From: Podarcis raffonei
Taxonomy: Eukaryota > Chordata > Lepidosauria > Squamata > Lacertidae
Length of the DNA: 64,000 nucleotides
Assembly (NCBI RefSeq): GCF_027172205.1
Contig: NC_070614.1
Coordinates: 44,693,001-44,757,000, forward strand
Direction: 5' to 3'
Both the position numbers and the translations under genes were made by a program. Under the pieces are notes generated by a model. That model ran no database searches. It was not told the DNA's origin and saw only the letters and a list, made by a program, of their open reading frames with translations. Positions 37,401-48,100 of the stretch are shown in pieces; within the stretch, counting starts at the first letter, position 1; every line of letters begins with the position of its first letter.

Positions 37401-39433
37401 TGAGAAGGGTGAGAGATGCCGTGTTATCATATACCAAACTATACAATTTATTTTAGTAAATTCTGGGCAGATTTGTTGTCTTTAAATTTCTGGAAGAGAA
37501 AATGTTTAAATTATAGATAAATCAATATAATGTTATCCTTAACAAATCTGGAAGAACATATTTTAGAAAGGGAGGTATTGACTTTTCCCACCAACATTGA
37601 CGAACTTAGGGTGGAATAGAAGTGGGGGCCCTTTCTTTAGGAGCAGGATTTGGGGGAGTAAAGGTGAAAGTCCTGACAAAATCACCTCTCTTGCTCCCAA
37701 GATTTCAGCTGTAATATTTCTATCATTTAACTATGCAGTATTGGAGGTTCTGAGAAAAAAAGAAAAGCACCAGTGAAAACATATAACGTAGCTTATCCAC
37801 ATTTGTAACATGGGTTTATTTGTGAAGCATCTAGGACAAAAGCATTCTGGCTAGGAGTTTTGAAGTTTTTCCGGGTGAAAAACAGTATGCAAAGTGGGTA
37901 ATAACTACCAAATACCAATTAAGAATAAAGTCCAACATGTGTAGGACATGTGTAGGAAAAAAACAGCTGCTTGAATTGAAGAAAATGTGAAGGGCTTGAC
38001 TCACTCTTTAGCCAAAACAGTGCCTGGTGGAATTTAAAATGCAGATCTATGCAATATTTGCAAATCATAAGAAATATAGGTTGTTAGACTTTTAAATGTC
38101 CCAGTTTTAAGTGCTAAGAATTCTCCCCAATGCCTCTTGGAGTGAATGGAACACAACCATTAATCTGTTGAAATGATTTACTTACAGAAATCACTGGTCT
38201 TACTCTTGCATCTTGCATCAGCAGAGGCAACACAGGCAAGGTATTCTTGGTTACAAAATACAGAGAGTATACTCGAGCATGTAGTCTGATCTAGGAAGCT
38301 CCAACCTAATGTGTGTGGTCAGTTGCATGGTTCAAACAGGACCATGGAGAAATGAAGATGTGATATCAAAGTCTTTCATAGAAATTCACAGCTCTGTGTC
38401 CCTTAACAGGAGTTACTTACTGGCAGTTATGCACAATTATGTTTGGTTACATAAAATCTCCCACACTTCTGATAACAAAATTCTTTAGCATAATCATGGT
38501 GCTTTCATTTTCTTGTACATTGTATTTACAGAGATGGAAATATGTGTCAGGTGCCCTGCAGGTCAGTATCCAAATGAAGACCAGGATCAATGCATTTCAA
38601 AGAGACCAAATTTCCTGGGCTATGATGAAACTTTGGCCATTGTTTCAATTTTCTCTGTACTTTTATTCTCTCTGATCACAATTATTGTGCTTGCCATCTT
38701 CATTAAGCACAGGGACACTGCCATCGTCAAAGCCAATAACAGAAGCCTCACTTACATTCTCCTTGTGTCGCTTCTCTTGTGTTTCCTCTGCACTTTGATG
38801 TTCATTGGAACACCTAAGGAGGCAACCTGCCTTCTCCGACAAACAAGTTTTGGCATCATCTTCTCTGTGGCCCTCTCCAGTATCTTGGCCAAAACTATAT
38901 CAGTGGTTTTGGCATTCATGGCTACCAAGCCAGGATCCACAATCAGGAGGTGGGTAGGCAAAAAACTGGCTTATTCCATTGTCCTTTCCGGCTCCATTGT
39001 TCAAGTAGGAATCTGTGTCTTCTGGCTGGCAACCTCAGCCCCATTCCCAGATGTGGACATGCACTCAATGACGGAAGAAATAATATTTCTTTGTAATGAA
39101 GGGTCAGTCCTCATGTTCTACTGTGTTTTAGGCTACATGGGCTTCCTGGCCACTGTCAGCTTCACTGTGGCCTTCCTAGCCAGAAAGTTGCCGGACAGCT
39201 TCAATGAAGCCAAGTTCATCACCTTCAGCATGCTGGTCTTCTGCAGTGTTTGGTTCTCCTTTATTCCTACATATTTAAGCACCAGAGGAAAATACATGGT
39301 GGCTGTGGAGATCTTCTCCATCTTGGCTTCTAGTGCTGGATTACTGGGTTGCATCTTTTCTCCAAAATGCTACATTATTGTGGCGAGGCCTGAGCTGAAC
39401 AACAGAGAGCAGCTGATACGGAGAAAGATATAA
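31469..39433 (+). CDS. V2R gene 3: vomeronasal type-2 receptor, complete, six exons
   Basis: Class C chemoreceptor of the second subfamily. Exons: 31469-31707, 32512-32803, 34645-35544, 36787-37014, 37282-37408, 38532-39433 (stop TAA). They join to 2688 nt, 895 aa, all GT-AG. Two in-frame ATGs are possible: 31469 ([10 protein letters not shown]...) and 31496, nine codons on, which matches the starts of genes 1 and 2. I give the upstream one because genes 4 and 5 keep it too; both leave a good Leu-rich signal peptide. The N-terminal Cys is present ([10 protein letters not shown]). Exon 2 reads LPNATLGF where the others have LPNVTLGF, keeping the N-glycosylation sequon. Exon 5 starts Glu-Pro-Pro and encodes six cysteines. 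The tail ends RRKI. Intron 2 carries a LINE fragment and intron 3 a SINE; neither touches splice sites. Ligand unknown. Confidence 0.95.
32090..32385. repeat. SINE-like and CR1/L2-like scraps in gene 3 intron 1
   Basis: Around 32140-32230 there is a degraded counterpart of the SINE-like scrap in genes 1 and 2. Around 32325-32385 the GGATTAAGGACAGTATAGAA + GATAATAATAA string looks like the end of an L2/CR1-type element. Both calls rest on short strings. Confidence 0.3.
33013..34290 (+). mobile_element. Non-LTR retrotransposon reverse-transcriptase fragment in gene 3 intron 2
   Basis: The translation shows [17 protein letters not shown] and the catalytic YADD ([10 protein letters not shown]), then [12 protein letters not shown] and [10 protein letters not shown]. 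In a second frame follow [28 protein letters not shown] and [12 protein letters not shown], and near 34130 QHVLLQC, a zinc-knuckle-like end. Frames break at about 33435 and again after about 33820. The clade is not certain; it is not L1 or BovB. Sequence on the left matches gene 5 intron 2 up to about 33012 and on the right matches genes 4 and 5 from about 34290, so the element replaced the intron segment between. Confidence 0.8.
34645..35544 (+). CDS. Gene 3 exon 3: main ligand-binding exon
   Basis: 900 nt, 300 codons, phase 0, between TTTTTTTCAG and GTAGAG. It opens [20 protein letters not shown] and ends LEPWQ. It is well diverged from genes 1 and 2 in the middle ([33 protein letters not shown]), while both ends stay alike, including [20 protein letters not shown]. 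Confidence 0.94.
35832..36188 (+). repeat. Sauria-type SINE in gene 3 intron 3, with empty site in gene 4
   Basis: Flanked by the 12-bp repeat TAATAATACTTG (35820-35831 and 36189-36200). Head GGATGCGGGTGGCGCTGTGG, box B GGTTCGAATCCC. Gene 4 has the unfilled target near 47408-47420 (AATAATAATACTTGAAGAAC). Confidence 0.95.
36390..36505 (+). repeat. L2/CR1-like 3' end in gene 3 intron 3
   Basis: GTGAACCGCCCTTAGATTCC followed by GGTATAGGGCAGTGTATAAG and an AATAATGATAATAG tail is the usual ending of squamate L2/CR1-type elements. The matching stretch of gene 4 (after about 47605) diverges here. Confidence 0.5.
38532..39433 (+). CDS. Gene 3 exon 6: seven-transmembrane domain
   Basis: 902 nt beginning with AG of a split Glu codon and [20 protein letters not shown] (last three cysteines of the nine-cysteine domain). 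The helix 2 string [20 protein letters not shown] is the same as in gene 1, though the exon as a whole is closest to gene 4. Ends [21 protein letters not shown]. Confidence 0.95.
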
Positions 39434-39598
39434 ATGGTAGAAGAGATTGTCATTTATTTTGAGACTTAGGTTCTGTAGTCTTTCTGGCCAGGTTCAGTTT
39501 CACTGCGCTTGTCTGAGAAATGATATCTGAAAATAGATGAATAATATGAGATTTTTTATCATGTTCTTTGTATTCAGCATACAAACATTTTTGGTGTA

Positions 39599-39627
39599 AA
39601 TAAATTGACACTCTGTGATGGAATAAA
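39599..39627 (+). promoter_or_regulatory. Candidate polyadenylation signals of gene 3
   Basis: Two AATAAA hexamers (39599-39604 and 39622-39627) about 170 bp after the stop codon; both are kept after gene 4 at 51459-51464 and 51482-51487. Genes 1 and 2 lack an obvious counterpart this close. Confidence 0.5.
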
Positions 39628-40739
39628 ACTATATGTGATACCCAGCATTGCATGAGTGAAAGTCTGATTGTACAATAATCATCCTAAACTCTCCTTCTCC
39701 TGCATACACAGAGTGGCCCCCATATTTTCCCAAGATGTTCTGAAACTCTCTTGAGCAGTTTTGGGGAATTCTTAGAAAACTGCAGAGAGAGGGAAAGGAA
39801 AAGGAGAATATCAAAATCTGCCTTATACTGAGTGAGAGTGTTGCTCAATCTATTTGGGAGGATTTTGGATAACTCATGTTGAGTTGCTCCGGTTTGGGTT
39901 GTACAATGCAAACTGATCTGGGGCTGTTGGAGATGGATATCAGGCAAAATTGGAAGCAGGCACCAGGCTGGAAAAGGTATGTTTACTCTGAAACATATCT
40001 GATCATCAGGTATGTCTTCCCCAGAGACTTTAAAAGCCAGATGCCTCCTAATTCTCCTCCCTGCCTTGTACCTCACACCACAAGACTAATGTCTCTTTCA
40101 ACCTGCATCTTGATCATCAGCACAAGAAGATGCTGGTGAGCTATGACTCTTCCCTTCTCTTGTCATGGAAGTATTTTCTACTCATGAATGGATGTCACCT
40201 ATCTTGTGTTTGTTTTTCGGATAATGATTGTTTCCTTGAAACGCTTCTTATGAGATACATAAAAATACACAAGCGAGCCAGCTATAGTTTGGACTAATGG
40301 GAACCTAAGCAGAATTCTACTATGCTTCTGACTGGTGAGAAGGTAGAGAAATAAGATCTATATAAATAGCAGTGTGAGGCAGAGTAGGTTGTCTGATTCG
40401 AGGAACAGATCTAGGCACTGTTTATTGGGAAGAGTCTTGCTATATTTGTGAGCTCTTCACTTTAACTACTCAACTGTTTTAAAATAAAATTCTTTTTTAA
40501 AAAAGATCTCTTCACAGTCATTGTTTCTATTGCCACATTACTAAAGCACCCTGTATTAAAAGCTAATTGTGTTTTAGTTCAATTTTGATGCCTTGTTATC
40601 CACCCTCTGCCTAATTGCACTAGGAACTAAACCAGTGTATATGGTTGGCTTTGTGAGTCCAGAAACTAAAGGAGTTAAAGACCACTAAGTGGAGGCAATT
40701 AAGCAATGAAGAGATTCACTTTCTGCCCTGGTAAGGACT

Positions 40740-41058
40740 CAAGAACAATCAGTGGCACCAGGTATAGGGGGCAGAGGGGGCTTCAGCTTTCCCAATGTTT
40801 AGGGGGATGCCACACCCCACCACGGCTGGGCACTCTCCACACACCCCAGCCCCAGCTTCTGCCTGGCAGCCCAGGAGCCATGTGGTAGCTGGGACAAGCG
40901 TGTATGATCTTGCTTCACTCGTCCCAGCCACAGCCCAACAGTCTGGCAGCCCAATAGCCGGGCTGGGGATGGGACGAGCAAGCCCAGAGATTGCCTTCTG
41001 TGTGTTCCGCCCCTACCCAGCACATGCCAGGCAGCATCACATGACACATCATGTGACA
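40740..41058. repeat. GC-rich insert in the gene 3-4 spacer
   Basis: About 320 bp rich in CCCAGC and GGCAGCCC motifs, present also at about 52600-52905 after gene 4. The gene 2-3 spacer lacks it (around 30325 the flanks join near ACACACCTCAAACCAATCTA). Family unknown; possibly a degraded SINE or satellite piece. Confidence 0.45.
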
Positions 41059-41281
41059 CACCTCAAACCAATCTAAAAGCTCTCATGGTGAACCAGGACA
41101 TCTAAACTCCTTGAATCTCATTTTTGGACTGATGTGACATTTGCATAGGAGTCAGGAAATCATGGTTCTTGCCTTAGCAACTGCACCAGACTCAAAAGGA
41201 TCTATTATATGACACATCCCTGGCAGATAAAGATCACATCAGAGAGGAAGCCTATTTCTACACCCCAAACTTTCCCTTACA

Positions 41282-41405
41282 CCACAGGTAGTCAATTTGT
41301 TCCCCTCCAGTTGTTGTTGGACTACAACTCCCATCCGTTTACAACAAACCATTATTATCAGGGAGGGAGGAAGCTGTAATGCAGCAAAATCCAGAGGGAA
41401 CAACA
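41282..41405. repeat. hAT-like MITE scrap upstream of gene 4
   Basis: GTAGTCAATTTGTTCCCCTC, GGACTACAACTCCCATC and the shared ACCATTATTATCAGGGAG string. Same place as before genes 2, 3 and 5. Confidence 0.5.
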
Positions 41406-41737
41406 TTGTCTATCATTTGTTTACATGTATGGGACCATCCTGTCATTCTTCTGAACTACATTTTTTACCACAGAGAATGATGGCAGAGATGTCCTCATGC
41501 ATGTCACATTGCTTCATTCTTTGTTTGTTTTTTCAAAAGGGGTTAGACTGTATTCGCTTGGATCCAGACATCTGGACATGGTTACGACTCTCTCCCACAT
41601 TTCCCCAAAATACCCACTTAGTAGGGTGGATGGGAGTGTCTGATCAATGTTACATAGGAGAGTGTGTGTAAAGCAAGGTATTATAGGAAGACCATAAATG
41701 GGTATTATGCCTGACCATAAATGGGGTTTTTTTACTT

Positions 41738-41780
41738 TGATGACCTTGGAGGTCTCTTCCTAGTCTATGATTCTGTGATG
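41738..41780 (+). repeat. CR1 3'-end scrap upstream of gene 4
   Basis: GATGACCTTGGAGGTCTCTT followed by TAGTCTATGATTCTGTGATG, ending 389 bp before the first ATG; the conserved flank follows. Confidence 0.65.
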
Positions 41781-42168
41781 TGACAGATATGTTTAGTTTG
41801 GCAGTTCTCCTACTGATGATGCACCATAGTCCAAAAACATTGCACCAATGGTTATCTCCCCTGTAATTATTAAAATTATTATAATCAATCCACCTGGCAA
41901 AGCTTCAGAAGGCAGAATGTGAAATAAAAAATAAAAACAGGCTCTGCTATTTCAATCTTTCCCCCTCTTTCATGGTGTAGGTCAGATTTCAAATCACTGT
42001 AGCTTATTTAGGATTCACTGAATTTTTTGTGACAGTGTTGAAGTTAATGAGAAGGTGGATACATGTCCATTTACGTACTGCATTGCCAGAGTTGGCTGTC
42101 ACCAAATCTTTCCTATACAGGTCAGGCTGACGATAGTCACAACATTCTAGGGAGATAAAAGAGAATAT

Positions 42169-45100
42169 ATGTGTAGAAGGATATTTGCAATCAGGATGTT
42201 GTTGCTGCTGCTGCTTCTCCTGCAACTTCCTGACATGCTGCCCCAAGTGCATACTGTTGTTTGCAGTGGAAATAATCCTGTGGATATTACACATGAATGG
42301 TATGAAGAAGGTGAATTTGTCATTGGTGGAATAGTGTCTCTTATCCGTTACTCATTCCCCTACCTTTCCTTCAAGAAACACCCTTCTCAGGACTTTATTG
42401 ACATCCCAGTGTAAGTAAATGGTCATTAACATTATTTTATGTTTTCGTTATATGTTAATATCTTACAGAAAAGTACTTTGATTGCTTTTGGGGGGTGGGG
42501 AGTTTTAGAACATTTTTAAAAAGCAAATAGACTTTTTTTAAAAAAAATGAGAAATATACTTACATAAACTGTAGACTATGCCTAAGCTGTCAATTAAGAT
42601 GAAGAAAGAGTCACATTTTTCTGGACAGACACAGAGAAGAGAGAGCAGGAAAAGAAAAAGTGGGCTACATTTTTAAAAAAAAATACCCTCTAACGTACAG
42701 CCAAGCAGTCAGGTACTCAAGTTTGCTGATTACATCCAAATGTTCAGTTGTTATTAAAAAACAACTATAGAGCCCAAAGCAGTCCAAAATAATCCCTGCA
42801 GACTAGGTGCATGGTTAGAAAACTAGGAAACGCAATTCAGTGTAAGGAAGTGTAAGATTAGGCTTATTCAGGAAAAATATATGTTAATTTCTCGAATAAA
42901 CGTTGGGCATTTGAACTAGTGGCAATTGACCAGGAATGAGACCTCGGAGGCATAGTGGATACCTCAGTGAAAATGTGCACCCAGCGTGCAGCAGCTGTGA
43001 AAATGGCAAATTCATTCTAGCAAGCAGCACTCAATGGACTGGAAACACAGCTTCAATATCACAATGCAGTTCTACTAATCTCTGGTGTGACCACACTTAG
43101 AATGCTGTGAAGAGTTCTGGTCATCTCACCTAAAAAGATTTATTGTTGGAAAAGCTTTAGAAATTACCTTCAGAATGATCACATGGATAGAACATCTCCC
43201 CTTTTTATGTTAGAGAAAAGGCATGCAAGAGGTGACAATATGTTTAAGGTTATGTATGATGTGGAGACAGTCAGTAGGGAAAAGTTGTCTCCCTCACTCA
43301 GAATACTAGAACTCAGGGAAATTAATTAGGCAGTGTTCATTAAACAGTCAATCAAGAGCCAGAGTGGGCCACAACATTTTAAATTTCAGTATTCAAGCAA
43401 TAGTGTCACAGGAAGAGGGTTGATGCTGGAAAATTCACAGGTCTCAAATGTTAGGGTAACGAGGTACATCTGCAATGTTTCCCGAATCCTAGGTACTGAA
43501 TGTGCCAGACATGCTTATGTGGGGAGGTGATTCCATACCTTGGGGGTTGCTACAGAGAAGGCCCTTAAAATTTCTTAGAAGCCAGACTGAAAAAGGATCC
43601 AGATATTCAATCTCTGCCAAGCATCCCAAAGTGGAGTATTTGCAACTTGGGAATCGTTGTTTAACATTTTTTTGATTCTGGGCAAGTCTCTGAAGGAGGG
43701 GACACCATCCCCTGCTTCAAGGAAGATGGTGTCTCTCCATCCTCCAACAAGGCTTTGATCAATCCCCACACCTCCTCAGTCAATTGCCTACAGCTTCTTT
43801 TAAGAAGCCAAGATAGAGATGGAAAGGCAGGCAGGTGAATCTTTCCGTTCTGAATTTCATGCACTGTTTAATTCCCTCATGAAATGGTAACTCACTTCAT
43901 TTGCAGGGTGATAACAAAGTACTACCAACACATCCTCGCCTTGGTGTTTGCTGTTGATGAGATCAATGAGAATCCCAAGATCTTGCCCAATGTCACTCTT
44001 GGATTCCACATCTATGATAGCTATTTTGATTCAAAGATGACCTACCAAACCATTCTGGATCTGCTCTTTAAATCGCATCACTTTGTCCCCAACTACTTAT
44101 GTGGCATTCAGAAAAATGTAGTAGGAGTCATTGGGGGACTTAGCTCTGACACCTCCTCATCCATGGCAGATGTCTTAGGTCTTTACAAGATTCCACAGGT
44201 AGAATATGGATATTAAAAATATATGGATATTTCATGCTGTAATTCACTCTTCTCTCCTTTCACTAGGAAGCTGTTGATTCATAAATATGAAGTTGTAAAA
44301 TGGAAAAAGTAAAAGGGTTGCAATATATGAATATATTGGGGGGATTAATACTATGAGTACCCGATAAGGCATATGAGAGGACCCAAATTCTAAAGTATGT
44401 GTGTTTAATACACATAATGGAACATTTTCCCAAGGGGGGCCAGTTTGACTAATAGGACATCTTAATGGATTCACATTACAATAATCTTGAAAACATTGCC
44501 CTAGCTGCATGAGAGGTACCAATCCTAATTCATGGTGTTAATATTCACTTGCAAAGGCATAAATAGTTCAGGACATATTGACTACAGAGAGAGGAGAAAC
44601 GTGTCCCTGTTAATTCTCCTCAACCTCTCAGTGGTTTTCAATACCCTCAAGCATGGTGTCCTTCTGGAACAGCTTTCCGAATTGTGGGTGGACAGAACTT
44701 CTTTGAGATGGATCCAGTCCTATTTGGGTGGTCATTTCTGGAGGCCTGTGGAGCCTTCATTTTGGGTTCCTTATATCCCATTTTGGGTTCCTTAAATCTA
44801 CACAAAACCACTGAGTGGAGTCATCCAGAGTTTTGGAGTACGTTGTCAGCAATATACTGATAGCACTTAGCTCTACTTCTCTTTACATCTGCAGTGGATG
44901 TTCTGGACCAATGTCATGCCTCCGTAATGGACTGGCTGAGAGCCAATAAACTGGCCAGATGAATGGGAGGTGGCCTGCTCTTGCTGGGTTACATTCTCTC
45001 TGAAGGAGCGGCTAATAGGTACTCCTGGATCCTTAGCTGTTGCTTGAGGTTCAGCTGGCTCAGACCATAACCCTTGTCTCAAACAGAAAGGGGTGGATCC

Positions 45101-48100
45101 CCTCAGCCCTCAACTCTGAGCTTTTTTTTTTTCTCCCAGTGTCCCACCCTTGGAGATCTTCCCTTCTTTGCCTTTCACACAGGGTCCTTCACTAACCATC
45201 CATGACCTTCATGTGTGTTGTTGTTGTTTAGTTGTTTAGTCATGTCCAACTCTTTGTGACCCCATGTGTGTATAATCCTAATAATAGCCCAGAGGGGAGA
45301 GGGAGAGATGAAATAAAAGAGGAAGGCCCCCATTTTCCACCTGTCACAAAAAATATTATACAGAGTATTCACTCTAGGGTGACATCCAGCTGTTCCTCCT
45401 TCTACAAAGCAGCATTTCCCCAATCTTCAGACCCAAATGTCCAGACCAAATTCCACATCCAGGTATTGGCTATCGCGAGTCACCACACGATTATCTCTGG
45501 CAACAAGTTGTCAACAGAAGATGTTCTGTGCGTCATCTCCTCCCTGGAAGTATGTACAACTAAGAATGTCTCTCTCCCTAAGAATTATGAGATTTCCTAC
45601 GTGGGGATGTATGATGTTATTCAGCATTGTTGATTTTCAGAGGTTAATTGAGAAGACTATTTTGTGCTGTTGCGCAGCATTGTTTGAGTTCAAATTAATT
45701 GCTCTAACTTTTGCTGGCAATGATTGCCATGCCATTTTTGTATTTTCCTCATATATGGTTTATTGCGCTCACAGACCTACAACATACATACTCTTCCAGA
45801 GATCTTCTGGAGTTCCCAGAATACCTTTTCAGGAGAGTTCTTAATAGATGGAGTATCAACTTCTCTCTACCATCACTATAAGGATTATAGAACAAAAGAT
45901 CAGGATCAGTGGTTTCTGTTGCTCCAGCTCCACATTGGAGTTTTGTTGAATCTGCTCTTAGTGCAGAAAGCAGTAACAACCAGCAATAATAAATGCGCCA
46001 AATACTTGGAGACAGTAAAAGTGTACAAATGTGATGACTCAATAATATTAAGAATGAATAAATACAGAAATTATTAGGCACAATTACTTGTGTGCATTTC
46101 TCTACGTAAAGAGATTGGTGTTGTCCCTAAAATGAGCAAAATTGGTAAAATAAGATTTATATTCAGATGAAATGGGTGTGTTGTGAGTTCTTGTTTCCAC
46201 TTGGACAGTTTGGCTTTTTCTTTTTTTCAGATTTCATATGGTTCATTTCAAAGAGCCGTGGATAATCAAATCAAATTATCTTCCTTTTACCGCATGGTCC
46301 CCAATGAAGGACTTCAGTATCAGGGAATTATCCAGTTACTTTTGTATTTCAGATGGAAATGGGTTGGGCTCCTCACTCCAGCCAATGAAGCTGGCGAACG
46401 TTTCTTACAGACTATTGAGCCAATGCTTTTCAAGAATGGAATCTGTTCAGAATTCACAGAAATGACTGAGTACCATGTGCATTTCAACAGTAACATGCTA
46501 GATATGGTAGATGATGTGGTGCGTTTCTCAAAGTTATTCACACGAGTTTTCATAATGAGCAAAGCCAAATCTGTTGTTGTATATGGAGAAAGTCAATCTA
46601 TTGCATGGCTGTTAAATGTTGCAAAGGCAATGATGGTAGCTCAACTAATATATCTTCAATATATTAAATTACCTGAAGGAAAAGTGTGGATTACAACAGC
46701 TCAAATTGATTTCACATTAGATATGTTTCAAAAAGATTTAGACTGCAACTTACAAATGTTCCATGGTGCTCTCTCCTTTGCTATCCACTCCAAGGAGACT
46801 CACAGCTTCCAAAGCTTTCTTCAACAAGTAAACCCTTATTGGGAAGATAGAAATGGTTTTATCAAAGATTTATGGGAACAAGCATTTGGTTGTTCAGTTT
46901 CAAACTCCACTGTGTCAAAATACTTTTATGTCACATGTACTGGAGAGGAGAAGCTGGAGAGCCTTCCTGCACCATATTTTGAAATGAGCATGACCGGCCA
47001 CAGCTACAGTATCTATAATGCTGTCTATGCTTTGGCACATGCCTTACAGATCATGTATTCAGCTAGAACCATCCACAAAAGAATAGAAGGTGGAGACAGA
47101 CTCTCTCATCAAAATTTGGAACCTTGGCAGGTAGAGTTTCCTGCTAGAAAATGTTCAGTTTACAAAGTGTTCAGTGTTATGCACTGCCTTGATTGTATTA
47201 TGTGTGTTGGCAATGTACTATAAGTAAAGAAATAAAAGAATAGACCTCGATAACTAAAAATAAATGTCAAGTAATGTTGTGGTATCCAAGTTGGGTATTA
47301 GAAAATGAATAAAAATAATTTAAATGACATATGCTTTCATAAGCAAGAAACTAACAGCAACTCCAGTTGGGTTTATTGGGTTATTGCTTTTGGTTTGATT
47401 ATATATAATAATAATACTTGAAGAACTAATAGCTCTCAAATAACAACTACTATTTGAACAGTTAGAACTAAGGGTTGTCCTAAATATCAAGTGGCAATTA
47501 AATTGATAATTGTTATATGCAAGGGGCAGTGAGCAGTAACATAAATCTGAACCAAGTTTTGGTTGGGGATACGGATTTTGTGAAGAAACTTGTGGCTTAA
47601 GTGTGCCTGACTGTTTTTCCTCTTACCTACTGTTAACAGCACAAATTGGCCAAGTCAAGTGCACGTCAAACTGTCTGAAATGACCTTTGAGGCTTTCTGT
47701 AGTTTCTCAAAACCAGATGCAGTGTCCATGGAAATTTCTGGTTTCCACAGTAGCTCCGCACACAAAGCCAGGCTATTTAACAACCGGGAGGAGGGGAAGA
47801 GGGTCATGCTACAGTGAGCTAGCAAAATGCAGGGATGCCATGAGGTAAAGAAAATGAAAGTAAACCGCATCCTCCAATTGGCTGCCTTGTGATATTCAAC
47901 TCAGGTAAAGAAGAAAATATGTAGTCACCCCAACACACATGAATGTTTGCCTCACCCACCCAAGCTTTGCCAACCTTTAACCAACTTTCTCTGCTGCCAC
48001 CACCATCATAAGCCAAAGCAGGAGGGGAAAAACACTCTCCTTTTGAGGTGGAGAATGAAGCAAGTCGTTATATGGTGAGCAGGGATGGCGGTTGCCATAA

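Larger units (their letters stand above)
39434..41737. other. Spacer between genes 3 and 4
   Basis: No gene supported. Aligned by eye with 51292-53601 (after gene 4) along its length, so the two spacers come from one duplication. It holds the polyadenylation candidates for gene 3, the GC-rich insert at 40740-41058 and the hAT-like scrap at 41282-41405. Confidence 0.7.

Noticed and set aside
40706-41076. Overlapping short frames on both strands in the GC-rich spacer insert
   Set aside because: GC-rich sequence lacks stops by composition; frames are not kept in the copy at 52560-52950.
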